DNA of 64,000 nt from Desulfosarcina sp. OttesenSCG-928-A07 (GTDB lineage: Bacteria; Desulfobacterota; Desulfobacteria; Desulfobacterales; Desulfosarcinaceae): the NCBI GenBank assembly GCA_030267325.1, contig JAJDJS010000001.1, positions 1 to 64,000 of the forward strand, given 5' to 3'. Position numbers and translations under genes: made by a program. Below are positions 10,501-19,028 of this stretch, piece by piece. Position 1 is the first letter of the stretch. Every line of letters begins with the position of its first letter. Under the pieces are notes generated by a model that made no database searches, had not been told where the DNA came from, and saw only the letters and a list, made by a program, of their open reading frames with translations.

Positions 10501-12276
10501 GGTCTGATTGGCGTTATTTTCCGCGCAGGTGTTTCCTTCAATTTGTTTTGCAAGGGGAAGGATGGAAACTTTTTGTCCGGCAACGGAAATGTCGATTCCG
10601 GTCATAGGCGAAGAAAGGGCCACCACATAAGTGGAAACATGCTGATCGCCGGAAAGATCGGCCCGAAGATCCGTGTTCCGGCCAAAATGGGCCACTGCAC
10701 CGGCATAATAGCTACCTTCAAGACCGGGGGATTCCGGACATAACCCGCGAACACCGGAAAGGTCCTTTACCAGCTTGGGTGTACAGGTGCCATCGTGGCG
10801 TGCAAAGCTCCGGCCGATGTAATATTCCCCTGCATCAAATCCCAGTTTTTTAAGTTCACCGGCAACATTGAGACTTCCTGTACCCAGCTTTTTTGCCCCG
10901 CTCCAGCCCGAAGCGGCAAAGGCGCTGCCCGGAAGCTGATCCGAATCATAGGACAGGTTGCTGTCGCTGATCACCATCATGATGGAGCTGGCGCAGGAAA
11001 CCGGAGCGCCTGATTGGGTGAAGGGATCTGCCCAGGCGTCAGCCTGGGGAAGCCCCAGGGCCTTGTCCGCACTCTGGCCGGATCCGTAGCCATAGGAAGG
11101 GGTGGGCCCGTCATCCGGGCAGGAAAAATACCGCAAGGCTTCGTACATCATTTCGGCAATGGGATTTCCCGTTTCTTCGTTTCCGGCAACCCCGCTGCGA
11201 AACCGGTTCAGGGTCTGGATAATACCGATAAAGGAGGCGTTGAACTGTCCGGTTTCCGGGTCGATTTCATCGGCCATGGCGCCTATGTTTTTTCTGACGA
11301 CACCGCCGGACCTGGGGTTGGCATAAGAACCGGACAAAAGCCCGAAATACATGCGGCCGTGATCCCCATACTGCTGAAGGAGCCCTGTGGGTTTGTAATG
11401 CCCGCCCGGATATTGCCTGCAATTGGATTCCACACCCGCATCCGGATCCGCCACCTTGACCCGGACCACAAAGGCGTAATGGCCGGGAGAATGGGTTTCC
11501 GAAAGCATTGTTTCAGTCTGATGCGAATCATCCGGTGTGGATGGATCATCAGCTTTCCACTCCCATATGCGTTGGGATTGGTGGGTCAGAATCCGAAGCC
11601 AGGGTTTATCTGTCACGCCATGGGGGAGGGAAGTGAAAAGATGACGCTTGCCCGAGGCAGGCAGGCCCAGCGGCGTATAGTCGCGGATATCGTATCTGTC
11701 CACATCCGGGCTGGTATATTCCACTCCCCAGAACCGGGTGCTTTTAGGAATGGCGGCCCGTTCCAGAACGGTTTCGGTCTCTGAATCCGTGCTCCGCATC
11801 CCGCCGTACAGCGCTTTCCTCATCATATCCATGCGGGACATGGTGAGATAATTCAGAAAATCACCGCTCCACCCGTTGTTTCCTTTTTTATCAGGCGCGG
11901 GTCCCATGGGTTCAAACCGGCCGTTTTTGTAGGCGTAGCATTTGTAACTGTCAAAATACCCATCATAGTCGATTTCATCGGGTTTATACCGGATGTCCGG
12001 GACACCGTCACCATTGATATCCGATGCATTGTCATAGGCGGGCTGATACAAGGTGGGACTTTTTCCCACCACCAGCATGACCCGTGGCGGAACCGTGCCA
12101 GATTGAAAAGGCGGGTAGGCTTCATATTCTCTGGCCTGGGGCGAATGGGCAGCGCTGCCTGCGGGAAAGAAAAAGATAACAAGACCGCCGATCAATCCTG
12201 CCAGAGCGGCAACAATACGGAACATGTTCATGTTGATCATCAAGGCGTATGGGTTCAGGTTTTTCCGGTACATCAT
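7546..12276 (-). CDS. pilY1: PilY1-like type IV pilus tip adhesin / assembly protein
   Basis: A 1576-aa exported protein, last gene of the minor-pilin operon. The N-terminus has a hydrophobic segment (IVAALAGLIGGLVIFFFPAG), followed by a large variable adhesive region. The C-terminal third contains the PilY1 beta-propeller (region with KLGDIVNSTPVSV, VIYVGANDGMLHAF, VVFGSGPTGYDG). Asp-rich loops DINGDGVPD, DTNDDGTPD and DTNQNGKLDA resemble EF-hand/dockerin calcium sites. PilY1 proteins prime pilus assembly and regulate retraction in a calcium-dependent way. Its ATG overlaps the pilX stop by four bases. Confidence 0.9.
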   Translation of the reverse strand: MMYRKNLNPYALMINMNMFRIVAALAGLIGGLVIFFFPAGSAAHSPQAREYEAYPPFQSGTVPPRVMLVVGKSPTLYQPAYDNASDINGDGVPDIRYKPDEIDYDGYFDSYKCYAYKNGRFEPMGPAPDKKGNNGWSGDFLNYLTMSRMDMMRKALYGGMRSTDSETETVLERAAIPKSTRFWGVEYTSPDVDRYDIRDYTPLGLPASGKRHLFTSLPHGVTDKPWLRILTHQSQRIWEWKADDPSTPDDSHQTETMLSETHSPGHYAFVVRVKVADPDAGVESNCRQYPGGHYKPTGLLQQYGDHGRMYFGLLSGSYANPRSGGVVRKNIGAMADEIDPETGQFNASFIGIIQTLNRFRSGVAGNEETGNPIAEMMYEALRYFSCPDDGPTPSYGYGSGQSADKALGLPQADAWADPFTQSGAPVSCASSIMMVISDSNLSYDSDQLPGSAFAASGWSGAKKLGTGSLNVAGELKKLGFDAGEYYIGRSFARHDGTCTPKLVKDLSGVRGLCPESPGLEGSYYAGAVAHFGRNTDLRADLSGDQHVSTYVVALSSPMTGIDISVAGQKVSILPLAKQIEGNTCAENNANQTLTGFFAERLTQTEGVFHIRFGDPILEDDPKAGMIASYHYRVTGNTVAVTVESTAPPEKGIIHAGYVISGTTNDGIFLEVESRAHTDSQAFLCLLDTPPDVVSPGRPAGNITPLPETAHTRTFTAGSQPAAKILKSPLWYAALWGGTLDGETVDTNDDGTPDTYFDGTTPLVFETRLSRIFQGISQNNPASGTTSTVQAGSGEGSAMLLYAGFRPSVETPWGTVSWLGYLQGLWVDAWGNLREDTNQNGKLDALNTASDSIHAGNADKIIDYGSDGTFIRRYTHHYRYHPKNEFHDTCVPEPGAETCQQSCAWETIGADDIKPIFDAGKMLSRRSADSRNLFTFLDGNWTGKTESAGKTPGRVMNPSTDDPFDTHGEIISFSVENLERIRPFLGVQEDDAASYLHAGASTTEADRAKTLIHYIRGTEFPTTRPRILDDGTVWKLGDIVNSTPVSVSMPPDNYHLLYGDASFQAYRESQKHRETVIYVGANDGMLHAFTAWRHDADTQTCTRPAGTAEGLGDELWAYIPQALLPHLKFLADPDYGHCFYVDLKPKVFDAQISGQWRTLLIVGLNMGGKPIHITEKGCTRLFRPTYTCLDITAPRNPKVLWERSYDHLGMTTSIPAIVVTGKKKSGHTWSDGKWWVVFGSGPTGYDGTSDGRGYIFVVDLETGEPCQNGTQDWLFDTQSAQTVMNSPTALDKGLTYAVDAVYFGSSRVDRASGASLGGAVFKVSTHASEDPQTWTLSTLFETPGPITAPVSLATDHLGQAWVFFGTGHASPAIDPQNSTRHYFFGIKDPAWSTQGSLSPSIGTDRTVSMAELYNATGKQVLGEWDAWLQDSRGNKGWYYALGAGTDRPSERVISKASTLGGMVFFSTWTPSADICAPGGETALYALYYETGTAWSPSVVKDASDIKTDPYTGTSASPASVRIFSDTGAPPPSIGFYLGQGPGTTAFLQLSTGKLQRLELETAFSLKSAITGWRDNSR

Positions 12277-12818
12277 AGCCCACCGGAAGAGCCCACAACT
12301 TTTCGGTAGATGGCCGACAGCTCGCTGGTCGCACCCCGGGGAGTGGTTCCTTTGGCGTTGATTTCGTACTCAATGACCACCATGCCGGCAGCCACACCAT
12401 CGGCACCGGCGCCGAATTCCACGCCGCCGCCATCCGCATACCGGTGCCTGATTCTCCGGACATGAACTGTGGCGTCAATACCGCCGGCGCTGAAATCAAG
12501 ATCCGGCTCTTCCGTGTCATCATCCGAAAGGCCGGCAATCCGGCGATAAAAATCAGTTCCGGTATTGAGATAAACAATACCCGGCGCACGGGTACCAGGT
12601 CCGGCGGCAATGGCGCGGTCTTCATCAATGGACAGGGAAACGAGTTTGGCTGCACCGTACAAGGCGCTGTCCGCATTGTAAAAGGCCATTTTGGTGAACT
12701 GGTCGTTGGTGGCGATTTGGATTTCCACTGTTGTGGAACTGCTGGCGGCAAGTCCCAACAGCAGCATCAGGGAGAGAACCAGAAGGGCTGCGGTCATTAC
12801 GGATCCGTTTTCATTCAT
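12273..12818 (-). CDS. pilX: PilX-like minor pilin
   Basis: A 181-aa minor pilin. The N-terminus NENGSVMTAALLVLSLMLLLGLAASS is the PilX-type hydrophobic helix, followed by YNADSALYGAAKL and a beta-rich C-terminal half. PilX proteins lack the usual FTLIE sequence but incorporate into the pilus tip with PilV, PilW and PilY1. The ATG at 12818 was preferred over 12824 because GGAG then lies six bases upstream. The stop overlaps the pilY1 start. Confidence 0.8.
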   Translation of the reverse strand: MNENGSVMTAALLVLSLMLLLGLAASSSTTVEIQIATNDQFTKMAFYNADSALYGAAKLVSLSIDEDRAIAAGPGTRAPGIVYLNTGTDFYRRIAGLSDDDTEEPDLDFSAGGIDATVHVRRIRHRYADGGGVEFGAGADGVAAGMVVIEYEINAKGTTPRGATSELSAIYRKVVGSSGGL

Positions 12819-12883
12819 CGTCATCTCCGGAAAGTTCAGGCGGCAAAAGGTCCATGGATCGAGATCGCCATGAAAAGGCACAC

Positions 12884-13351
12884 TTAACGGGATTTGGGCA
12901 GTCCTTTGGGAATCACCTGAACAAAGGTGATGGTCCTTTCTCCAAATGCATGGGTGCAAAAAATGGTGTGGGTGATGGTTTTGGTATGCCGAACCGGCGT
13001 ATCCCTCTCCACCACATAAGAAACAATAACCGGACCATCTTCTCCGGACTCATCCATCTGTCCGTTGAAGTTGTTGTCAATACCGTCGTTTTCAGGGTCT
13101 GGCTGGTGGGTTCCGGGGGAAAGAGCGGCATCGGCATAATCCAGCCCCATGAGCATTTCTACTCGGTTTTCACCCATGATGGTGCAAAGGGTGATAAGGG
13201 AGGAAGTGGCGTTTCCCCTTATGGAGGAGATCTGCAGAGCAGCCATGCCCAGAATACCAATGGAAAAAATGGTCATGGCAACAAGAACTTCCACCAACGT
13301 GAAACCGTCGGCATTCGCCTGTTTTTTGGAGTCTTTGATGTGCCGCGCCAT
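12884..13351 (-). CDS. pilV: PilV-like type IV minor pilin
   Basis: A 155-aa prepilin with class III signal sequence: short charged leader, then G/FTLVEVLVAMTIFSIGILGMAALQ, cleaved and N-methylated by PilD. The PilV family is recognised by this extended helix and the following AALQISSIRGN. A short Asp-rich stretch (DPENDGIDNNFNGQMDES) may bind calcium. It is the second gene of the operon, 14 bases after pilW and 65 bases before pilX. Confidence 0.85.
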   Translation of the reverse strand: MARHIKDSKKQANADGFTLVEVLVAMTIFSIGILGMAALQISSIRGNATSSLITLCTIMGENRVEMLMGLDYADAALSPGTHQPDPENDGIDNNFNGQMDESGEDGPVIVSYVVERDTPVRHTKTITHTIFCTHAFGERTITFVQVIPKGLPKSR

Positions 13352-13365
13352 GATAGGGGCCTTTT

Positions 13366-14163
13366 TCAGGTTCCCATGTTCCGGCAGTTGAGGGTCAGAC
13401 TGATCATCTGCCGCCGGAAACTGTCCGGTGATGCGGATTTGTCCAAAATGACGCTTCCCTGGGCATTGTAATAGATGGTGCGGTCCGTATGCTTTCGCGC
13501 CAGCACAGGCGCTGATGCGGCGGCTCTGGCCACCAGGGTCACCTGAACACTGCGGATTTTAGTCCGATTATCATCGCTCACCATGCCGCGGGCGTCGGAA
13601 TTGAGCACGGTGCCATCGGCATCCAGGTAGACAAAATCAACCGCATCAATGTTTCGTGCAAGATGACGGGTGATGCCGGTCGTCAAGCTGTTTTTCCCTT
13701 CCGCATTGACCCGGCGCCGCAGTTCGCCAGTTGTGGAAAGGTCAAATCGGACCACTTCGCCGCTGGTTGAAATGCTCCCGTCATACCAGGGCTTGTTTTT
13801 CGTACCCGCATGGGTGCTTTGATAATCCATGGAAATTTCCATCAGGCTGCGGGTGGCTGTTACAAAACCAGCGCCTGCGTTGCCCGAGGGATCCACCCCC
13901 GCCATCCGGATATCTCTTCCCATAATCAGGACAGCTGTCCGTAGGTTCTGGTTCATCTCCACCATGTGCTGCTGGGCGAGGGTGGTGGATAGATGTCCCC
14001 GGTAGGCACCGTATATACCAGCCAACAGCATGACGGAAATCGCCATGACGATCAAAAGTTCAATCAGGGTAAAGCCGGCTTCACGGGGTAAACCGAATTT
14101 TATTCGAAGTACCGCTGTGCAGGGGAGCCGTTTTTCCAGGGTTCGGGCCGTGAAAAGCTTCAT
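13366..14163 (-). CDS. pilW: PilW-like type IV minor pilin
   Basis: A 265-aa prepilin, first gene of the minor-pilin operon. A long leader of about 29 residues ends REAG/FTLIELLIVMAISVMLLAGIYGAY, the canonical prepilin peptidase site with Glu at mature position 5. RDIRMAGVDPSG is typical of PilW. The leader is longer than usual and a start nearer the cleavage site is possible, but no better ribosome binding site was seen. It probably initiates the pilus tip complex with PilV, PilX and PilY1. Confidence 0.85.
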   Translation of the reverse strand: MKLFTARTLEKRLPCTAVLRIKFGLPREAGFTLIELLIVMAISVMLLAGIYGAYRGHLSTTLAQQHMVEMNQNLRTAVLIMGRDIRMAGVDPSGNAGAGFVTATRSLMEISMDYQSTHAGTKNKPWYDGSISTSGEVVRFDLSTTGELRRRVNAEGKNSLTTGITRHLARNIDAVDFVYLDADGTVLNSDARGMVSDDNRTKIRSVQVTLVARAAASAPVLARKHTDRTIYYNAQGSVILDKSASPDSFRRQMISLTLNCRNMGT

Positions 14164-14258
14164 CTTCTGTCGATATTACAGAGTTTTGAAACGTTACGCA
14201 GAGATTCTATAAAAAAGAAACAAGAAGAAATATATGAATCATATTCATGTGGAGTAAA

Positions 14259-14288
14259 AAAATACTCCTTTTGAGGTTTACCTGTCAA
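14259..14288 (-). promoter_or_regulatory. Probable sigma70-type promoter of the pilWVXY1 operon
   Basis: On the reverse strand TTGACA (14288-14283) is followed after 18 bases by TATTTT (14264-14259), about 95 bases before the pilW start. Just downstream lie two inverted repeats: GGAGTA-A6-TACTCC (14251-14268, overlapping the -10) and ATGAAT-CAT-ATTCAT (14234-14248). They are possible operators. This is sequence pattern only. Confidence 0.4.
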
Positions 14289-14326
14289 CTGGATTTGTGT
14301 TGGCACTCGCGCCAGAACACAAAAAA

Positions 14327-14440
14327 CTACCCCATCAATTGAGTCGGATAGTGACGGAATGCTTTGTCTTTTGTAATAATGGGGATGTTTTCTGAAACAA
14401 CCTGAGCGATGATCATTCCATCAAATGGATTCCGATGATG
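14327..14440 (-). pseudogene. 3' remnant of a VapC-like PIN-domain toxin gene
   Basis: Read on the reverse strand, 37 codons ending in TAG at 14327 give HHRNPFDGMIIAQVVSE then NIPIITKDKAFRHYPTQLMG. This is the C-terminal signature of VapC-type PIN toxins: the HRDPFDRxLIAQA motif with a catalytic Asp, then the TKD sequence. No start codon, N-terminal PIN domain or antitoxin precedes it. Upstream codons in frame do not continue the family, so the 5' part has been lost. It lies between dinB and the pilW promoter. Confidence 0.6.
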
Positions 14441-14512
14441 ACAGGAACCAGGCGGAAATGACGCGGGTTGTGTGCGGTTGTATCAAGCTTGAACGAGTAC
14501 AGGAAATAACCA

Positions 14513-15688
14513 TCAGGACTCATCTATCATACTTTCAGCCGTTCCCATCCCCCGATGCACAGCTTTCGGGCCAAAGCGTTTGGCAATACGGTCCATCACC
14601 GTGTCCACCTTTTCCCATTCGTCATCCTTAAGATCGGTTTCAGGAAAAAGAGAGAGCTGATGGGGTGCGGCTGTGTCAATCAGGCCGGATGCGCCAATGC
14701 CGATGAGGCGGACTGGGGTTGCAAGGGAAAGATTGTCTATAAGCGTCAGGGCCGTTTGAAACAGGATGTTGGATGATTGCGTGGGACCCGCCAGGGTCAG
14801 GCTGCGGGTAATTTGTCTGAAGTCAGCCTGTTTGAGTTTTAGCGTGACGGTCCGGGCCCGGTATCCTTTCCGCCGCAACTGCCGTCCCACTTCTTCACTC
14901 TGGGATAAAAGCTGTTGTCGCAAGATTTCCCGGTCGCAGGTGTCGGCGGCAAGCGTTCGTTCGCTGGAAATGGATTTGGCCGGGCTGTTGGGGATGACCT
15001 GGCCGTCATCCCGGCCGCACGCCAGTTCCGCCAGCCGGTGGCCGAATTTTCCCATGCGGTCCACCAGGAAAGCGGGTTTGAAAGCGCGAATATCTCCCAG
15101 GGTGGAAACCCCCAGGCGGGACAGGTGTTCAAGGGCCTGTTTGCCGACGCCCGGTACTTTGCAAATGGGAAGCGTGGCAATGATAGGGGGCACCTGTTCA
15201 GGTAAAATAACGGTGAGTCCGGCGGGTTTGTGCATGTCTGAAGCGATTTTGGCCAGAAATTTCAGCGGCGCCACTCCCATGGAACAGGAAAGGGAAAGCG
15301 TGTCGCGGATTTCAGATTGAATCAACCGGGCCATGTGTTCAGGCGAGCCGAAAAGCCGGTCGCAGCCGGCGGCATCCACATAGGCCTCGTCAATGGAAAC
15401 CTGTTCCACCACCGGTGAATATCGGTCCAAAATGGCCATGACCGATCGGGATACGGCCTTGTACCGGTCTTTTCGCACCCGCATGATGACAAGGTGCGGG
15501 CATTTTTGCCGGGCCATGAACATGGGCATGGCACTGTGAATTCCATATCGCCGGGCCTCATAACTGGCCGCTGCCACAACCCCCCGGCCTGATGCATCCC
15601 CCACCACCAGGGCAGTCCCCTTGAGTTCCGGGTGGTCAAGCTGCTCCACAGAAGCAAAAAACGCATCCATATCCATATGCAAAATCAT
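14513..15688 (-). CDS. dinB: DNA polymerase IV (Y family) DinB
   Basis: A 391-aa error-prone translesion polymerase. Seen: HMDMDAFFASVEQ with the first metal-binding Asp residues, SYEARRYGIHSAMP, QVSIDEAYVDAAG with the catalytic Asp-Glu pair, then helix-hairpin-helix KVPGVGKQALEHL and the little-finger domain. The C-terminus HQLSLFPE resembles a beta-clamp binding motif. The ATG at 15688 begins the conserved N-terminus; the longer frame to 15823 would overlap the divergent methyltransferase gene. No LexA box was identified. Confidence 0.93.
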   Translation of the reverse strand: MILHMDMDAFFASVEQLDHPELKGTALVVGDASGRGVVAAASYEARRYGIHSAMPMFMARQKCPHLVIMRVRKDRYKAVSRSVMAILDRYSPVVEQVSIDEAYVDAAGCDRLFGSPEHMARLIQSEIRDTLSLSCSMGVAPLKFLAKIASDMHKPAGLTVILPEQVPPIIATLPICKVPGVGKQALEHLSRLGVSTLGDIRAFKPAFLVDRMGKFGHRLAELACGRDDGQVIPNSPAKSISSERTLAADTCDREILRQQLLSQSEEVGRQLRRKGYRARTVTLKLKQADFRQITRSLTLAGPTQSSNILFQTALTLIDNLSLATPVRLIGIGASGLIDTAAPHQLSLFPETDLKDDEWEKVDTVMDRIAKRFGPKAVHRGMGTAESMIDES

Positions 15689-15821
15689 GGCAATCACGCT
15701 ATCGCGCCGGGCAGGAGATTGCAAGAACCCTGTGCTTTCTGCATCACAGACTTGTCTTTTTATCTTTCTGTAGAATATAACGTCGCATTTCATCCTCAAC
15801 ACACAGCAACGGAAGATCATC

Positions 15822-16682
15822 ATGCCAACACCTTTTACCGACAGCTATGACACGGATTTTTTGATGGAAACCCTGATGGGACCCAATGCCATGCGCATTG
15901 CCGAGGAATTGGCCGGCTTTCTGCCGCTTTCCCCGGGCCAGCGGGTGCTGGACCTGGGCTGCGGCAAAGGCATTTCCTCGATTCTGCTGGCGAAAAAGTA
16001 TGGCGTGACGGTTTTTGCAGCTGACTTGTGGATTTCACCCACTGAAAACGCCGAGCGGTTTGCCCGTCTGGGTCTGGACTCAGCCATTATTCCCCTGTCC
16101 GTGGATGTGACCAAAGACATCCCCTTTGCCCATCATTATTTTGATCTCATCGTCTCTGTGGATGCCTATCACTATTTCGGCGCCAATGAGGCCATGCTGC
16201 CCCTGCTTTTGCCGTTTCTGAAGCCAGGTGGAACCATGGCCGTGGCTGTACCGGGATTTAACCGGGATTTTCCGGAAGGGGAGCTGCCGGAAGAATTGCG
16301 GTCCTACTGGACGCCGGAGTGGAATTTTTATTCGTACAACTGGTGGCGGCGGTTATGGGAGAAGGAACCCGGCATTTCCATGATTCAGTGCCGGGAAATG
16401 GATTGCTGCGAAAAGGCGTGGGATGAGTGGCTCAAAGCGCCCAATCCCTATGCCAAGGCCGATATTGCCATGATGGAAGCCGGGTGCGGAAAATACTTCA
16501 ATCTGGTTCAGTTGACGGGTGTCAAAAAAATCCAAGATCCTTCCTGCGAAAAGAACCTGCCCGCGCCTGACAAAGCCATTCCCCAGCGCAGTCTGGATCA
16601 GGTCGTGACCAAAACCCCTGATGAAATCATGGCCATCAGGGCCAACTTGAAAGCCCAGGACAGGCCCCCAAACCATGAATGA
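15822..16682 (+). CDS. Class I SAM-dependent methyltransferase
   Basis: A 286-aa methyltransferase of the UbiE/cyclopropane-synthase-like type, substrate unknown. Motif I is VLDLGCGKGISSILLAKKYG, the acidic residue after strand 2 is in VFAADLW, and motif IV region is FDLIVSVDAYHYFG. A distinctive aromatic insertion follows (WTPEWNFYSYNWWRRLWEKEPG). A GGAAG site precedes the ATG. The stop overlaps the start of the RlmK-like gene by eight bases, so they are coupled. Confidence 0.8.
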   Translation: MPTPFTDSYDTDFLMETLMGPNAMRIAEELAGFLPLSPGQRVLDLGCGKGISSILLAKKYGVTVFAADLWISPTENAERFARLGLDSAIIPLSVDVTKDIPFAHHYFDLIVSVDAYHYFGANEAMLPLLLPFLKPGGTMAVAVPGFNRDFPEGELPEELRSYWTPEWNFYSYNWWRRLWEKEPGISMIQCREMDCCEKAWDEWLKAPNPYAKADIAMMEAGCGKYFNLVQLTGVKKIQDPSCEKNLPAPDKAIPQRSLDQVVTKTPDEIMAIRANLKAQDRPPNHE

Positions 16683-17676
16683 AAGCCTTGGTCTGACCTC
16701 TTTCAAACACCAGGCAGACATGCTGGCCAACCGGGTCAAAAAACGATTTTCCCACTTCTACAAACGCTTTTCCCGCCAGCAGATTGATGTTTTTCGCCTG
16801 TATGACTGGGATATTCCTGAAATCCGGGCTGTGGTGGACTGGTATGGCGGGCATTTGGTTGTGGGAGAATACATGCGCCGGCAGTCGGTTCCAGAATGGC
16901 TCCCGGCCATGGGACAGGCCGTGGCCGAGGTTTTGGGGGTGCCGCCGGAGCGGCTTCACCTCAAACAGCGCTGGGCTGGCCCCAGAGACGGAAAACGATA
17001 CGAACGGATTGATTATACCGACCAAAAAATCGTTCTGCGGGAAAGGGACCTGCGCTTTTGGGTTAATCCCCACGATTATGTGGATACCGGCCTTTTTGCC
17101 GATCATCGCAACACCCGTCAGATGGTCCGGGATATGGCGGCCGGAAAAGATGTCCTGAATCTTTTTGGGTATACGGCTTCATTTTCCTGTTATGCGGCAA
17201 AAGGCGGGGCCCGCCGTACGGTTTCCGTGGACCGGTCCGAAACCGCCACCCGGTGGGCAGCGGAAAATTTCAGTCTCAATACCATTGATCCAGCTGAAAA
17301 CCGCTTGGTTCATTCCCATACAGCGGATTATTTGCAGCGCGCCCGGCGCGAAGGGCAGCGGTTTGATCTGGCTGTGGTGGACCCGCCGTCCTATTCAGTC
17401 ACCCAGACCCGAAACGAATCCTTTGATATTTTCAAAGACCATCCCCGTCTGCTGGCAGCGGTCATCACCCTGCTCCGGCCGTCGGCCACGCTTTTTTTCT
17501 CCACCAACCACCAGCGGTTCACATTTGACCAGGATGGGCTGATCCGCTGTCTGGCGGATTTTCCGGAAAGCGCGCCGACAATTTCCAAAGTGGAAGAAAT
17601 CACACAGCGCACCATCCCCGAGGATTATCAACACAAACGAAAAACCATCCACCGGTGCTGGCAGATCACCGTGTAA
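16675..17676 (+). CDS. RlmK-like 23S rRNA methyltransferase (stand-alone)
   Basis: A 333-aa protein resembling the C-terminal half of E. coli RlmKL (m7G2069) and RlmI. NRVKKRFSHFYKRF, RLYDWDIPE and WYGGHLVVGEY form the RlmK-type N-terminal part; then FWVNPHDYVDTGLFADHRNTR, the SAM motif VLNLFGYTASFSCYAAKGGA and the catalytic VVDPPSYS. Its partner half, an RlmL-like THUMP methyltransferase, is encoded separately at about 36.3-37.4 kb, so the fusion known from gammaproteobacteria is split here. Target base is inferred from homology only. Confidence 0.82.
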   Translation: MNESLGLTSFKHQADMLANRVKKRFSHFYKRFSRQQIDVFRLYDWDIPEIRAVVDWYGGHLVVGEYMRRQSVPEWLPAMGQAVAEVLGVPPERLHLKQRWAGPRDGKRYERIDYTDQKIVLRERDLRFWVNPHDYVDTGLFADHRNTRQMVRDMAAGKDVLNLFGYTASFSCYAAKGGARRTVSVDRSETATRWAAENFSLNTIDPAENRLVHSHTADYLQRARREGQRFDLAVVDPPSYSVTQTRNESFDIFKDHPRLLAAVITLLRPSATLFFSTNHQRFTFDQDGLIRCLADFPESAPTISKVEEITQRTIPEDYQHKRKTIHRCWQITV

Positions 17677-17783
17677 CGGCCAGCGGAAAAGGAAACCCGC
17701 ATTGGGTGTCCGTTATTTTCGACCGGCATCGCCGCACTCTGCCGTCCGCCGAGCAGTCAGAGGCTGGTTTTTGACAGGGGTTC

Positions 17784-19028
17784 CTAACGGGCGGGAATTC
17801 GCAAGGTCTGGCCGATTTTGATCCGGCTGTTTGTCAGACCGTTGGCCTGGCGTAGACGCTGCACACTGACACCGGTTTTACTGGCAATACTGGAGAGGGT
17901 ATCCCCCCGGCCCACCACCCATTTGCGCGTTTGACTGTCAGAACTGCTCTTGGCCGTGACATTATAGGTCGTCTTCTGCATCTTCTGTACATTGGCCACG
18001 TACCGCTTGAAGTTGTCAGCCTGACCGGACGGCACCAGGAAAACATGCTTTCCCGGCGGCAGGTAATGGGTGATCAGCTCGGGGTTCAGATCCCGCAGGC
18101 GGCGCAGGCTGCAATTCACATGCCGGGCCACGTTGCGCAAATGCAGCGGCTGGTTCAGATCCACTGCCACCCGATCAGCCGAGGGTATGCGGTAACGTTC
18201 GGTGTGGGGCAGCTGATAGCCGTAGGCTTCAGGATTTTGCAGGATGATCTTGGCGGCAATAATGCGGTAGATGTAGCGCGTGGTTTCCTGGGGCAGATAG
18301 AGCTCAAAGTAATCACTCTGGTCCTGCTCCTTCATTTCGTTCATGAGGCGCCGCTCGCCGCAGTTATAGGCCGCCATGGCCAAGGGCCAGGAATTAAACA
18401 GCCTATGTAAATGTTTGAGATACGCTATCGCCGCGGCAGTGGATTTTTCCGGGTTGCGGCGGTTATCCACATAACTATCCTTGTGCAGACCGTATTGCCG
18501 GCCGGTGGCTTCCATGAACTGCCAGACCCCCGTAGCCCCGGCGGGCGAGGTAACCCGGTGCAGGAGAGAACTTTCCGCCACTGCCAGGTACTTCAGGTCA
18601 TCGGGCAGGCCGTTGGCCTTGAGCTCCTGGCTGATGTAGGGAAAGTACCGTGCCGCCCGTTTGAGCCACATGACCACCTGGGCCTGATCATGGACCATGA
18701 TCACAAATTCCCGGTCCAGTTGTTCGGCAATAAAGGGGTCGTCCAGGGGAACCACATGGCCGCAGAGGGTGATCTGTTTGGGCGGGCTGGGAAGGTAACG
18801 CATCTGGGGAGCGCGCGTTGCTTCCGAGGAAGCTCCCGCCGCCGATGAAGCGGGGGTCACGGTCCATACCGTCTTCCCTCCCTGCCGGGAACTTCTTATT
18901 TCTTTGGTCTGATTTTGTACTTTCCGGATACCGGTGCCGGATGAATCCGGCTGCAGGGTCCCGGCCCAAGCCCCTCCGGCATAAGTCCACAGGCATACTA
19001 CCAGCCCCATTATCCCCAGCTTTCGCAT
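17784..19028 (-). CDS. Lytic transglycosylase with LysM domain (MltD-like)
   Basis: A 414-aa exported murein hydrolase. It has a signal peptide (LGIMGLVVCLWTYAGGAWAG), a Ser/Thr-rich linker, and an SLT goose-lysozyme-like domain with catalytic Glu in AVAESSLLHRVTSPAGATGVWQF, followed by YNCGE. The C-terminus is one LysM peptidoglycan-binding repeat (VGRGDTLSSIASKTGVSVQRLRQANGL). There is AGGGAG upstream of the ATG. The gene converges on the RlmK-like gene; the 107 bases between them show nothing distinctive. Confidence 0.9.
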   Translation of the reverse strand: MRKLGIMGLVVCLWTYAGGAWAGTLQPDSSGTGIRKVQNQTKEIRSSRQGGKTVWTVTPASSAAGASSEATRAPQMRYLPSPPKQITLCGHVVPLDDPFIAEQLDREFVIMVHDQAQVVMWLKRAARYFPYISQELKANGLPDDLKYLAVAESSLLHRVTSPAGATGVWQFMEATGRQYGLHKDSYVDNRRNPEKSTAAAIAYLKHLHRLFNSWPLAMAAYNCGERRLMNEMKEQDQSDYFELYLPQETTRYIYRIIAAKIILQNPEAYGYQLPHTERYRIPSADRVAVDLNQPLHLRNVARHVNCSLRRLRDLNPELITHYLPPGKHVFLVPSGQADNFKRYVANVQKMQKTTYNVTAKSSSDSQTRKWVVGRGDTLSSIASKTGVSVQRLRQANGLTNSRIKIGQTLRIPAR

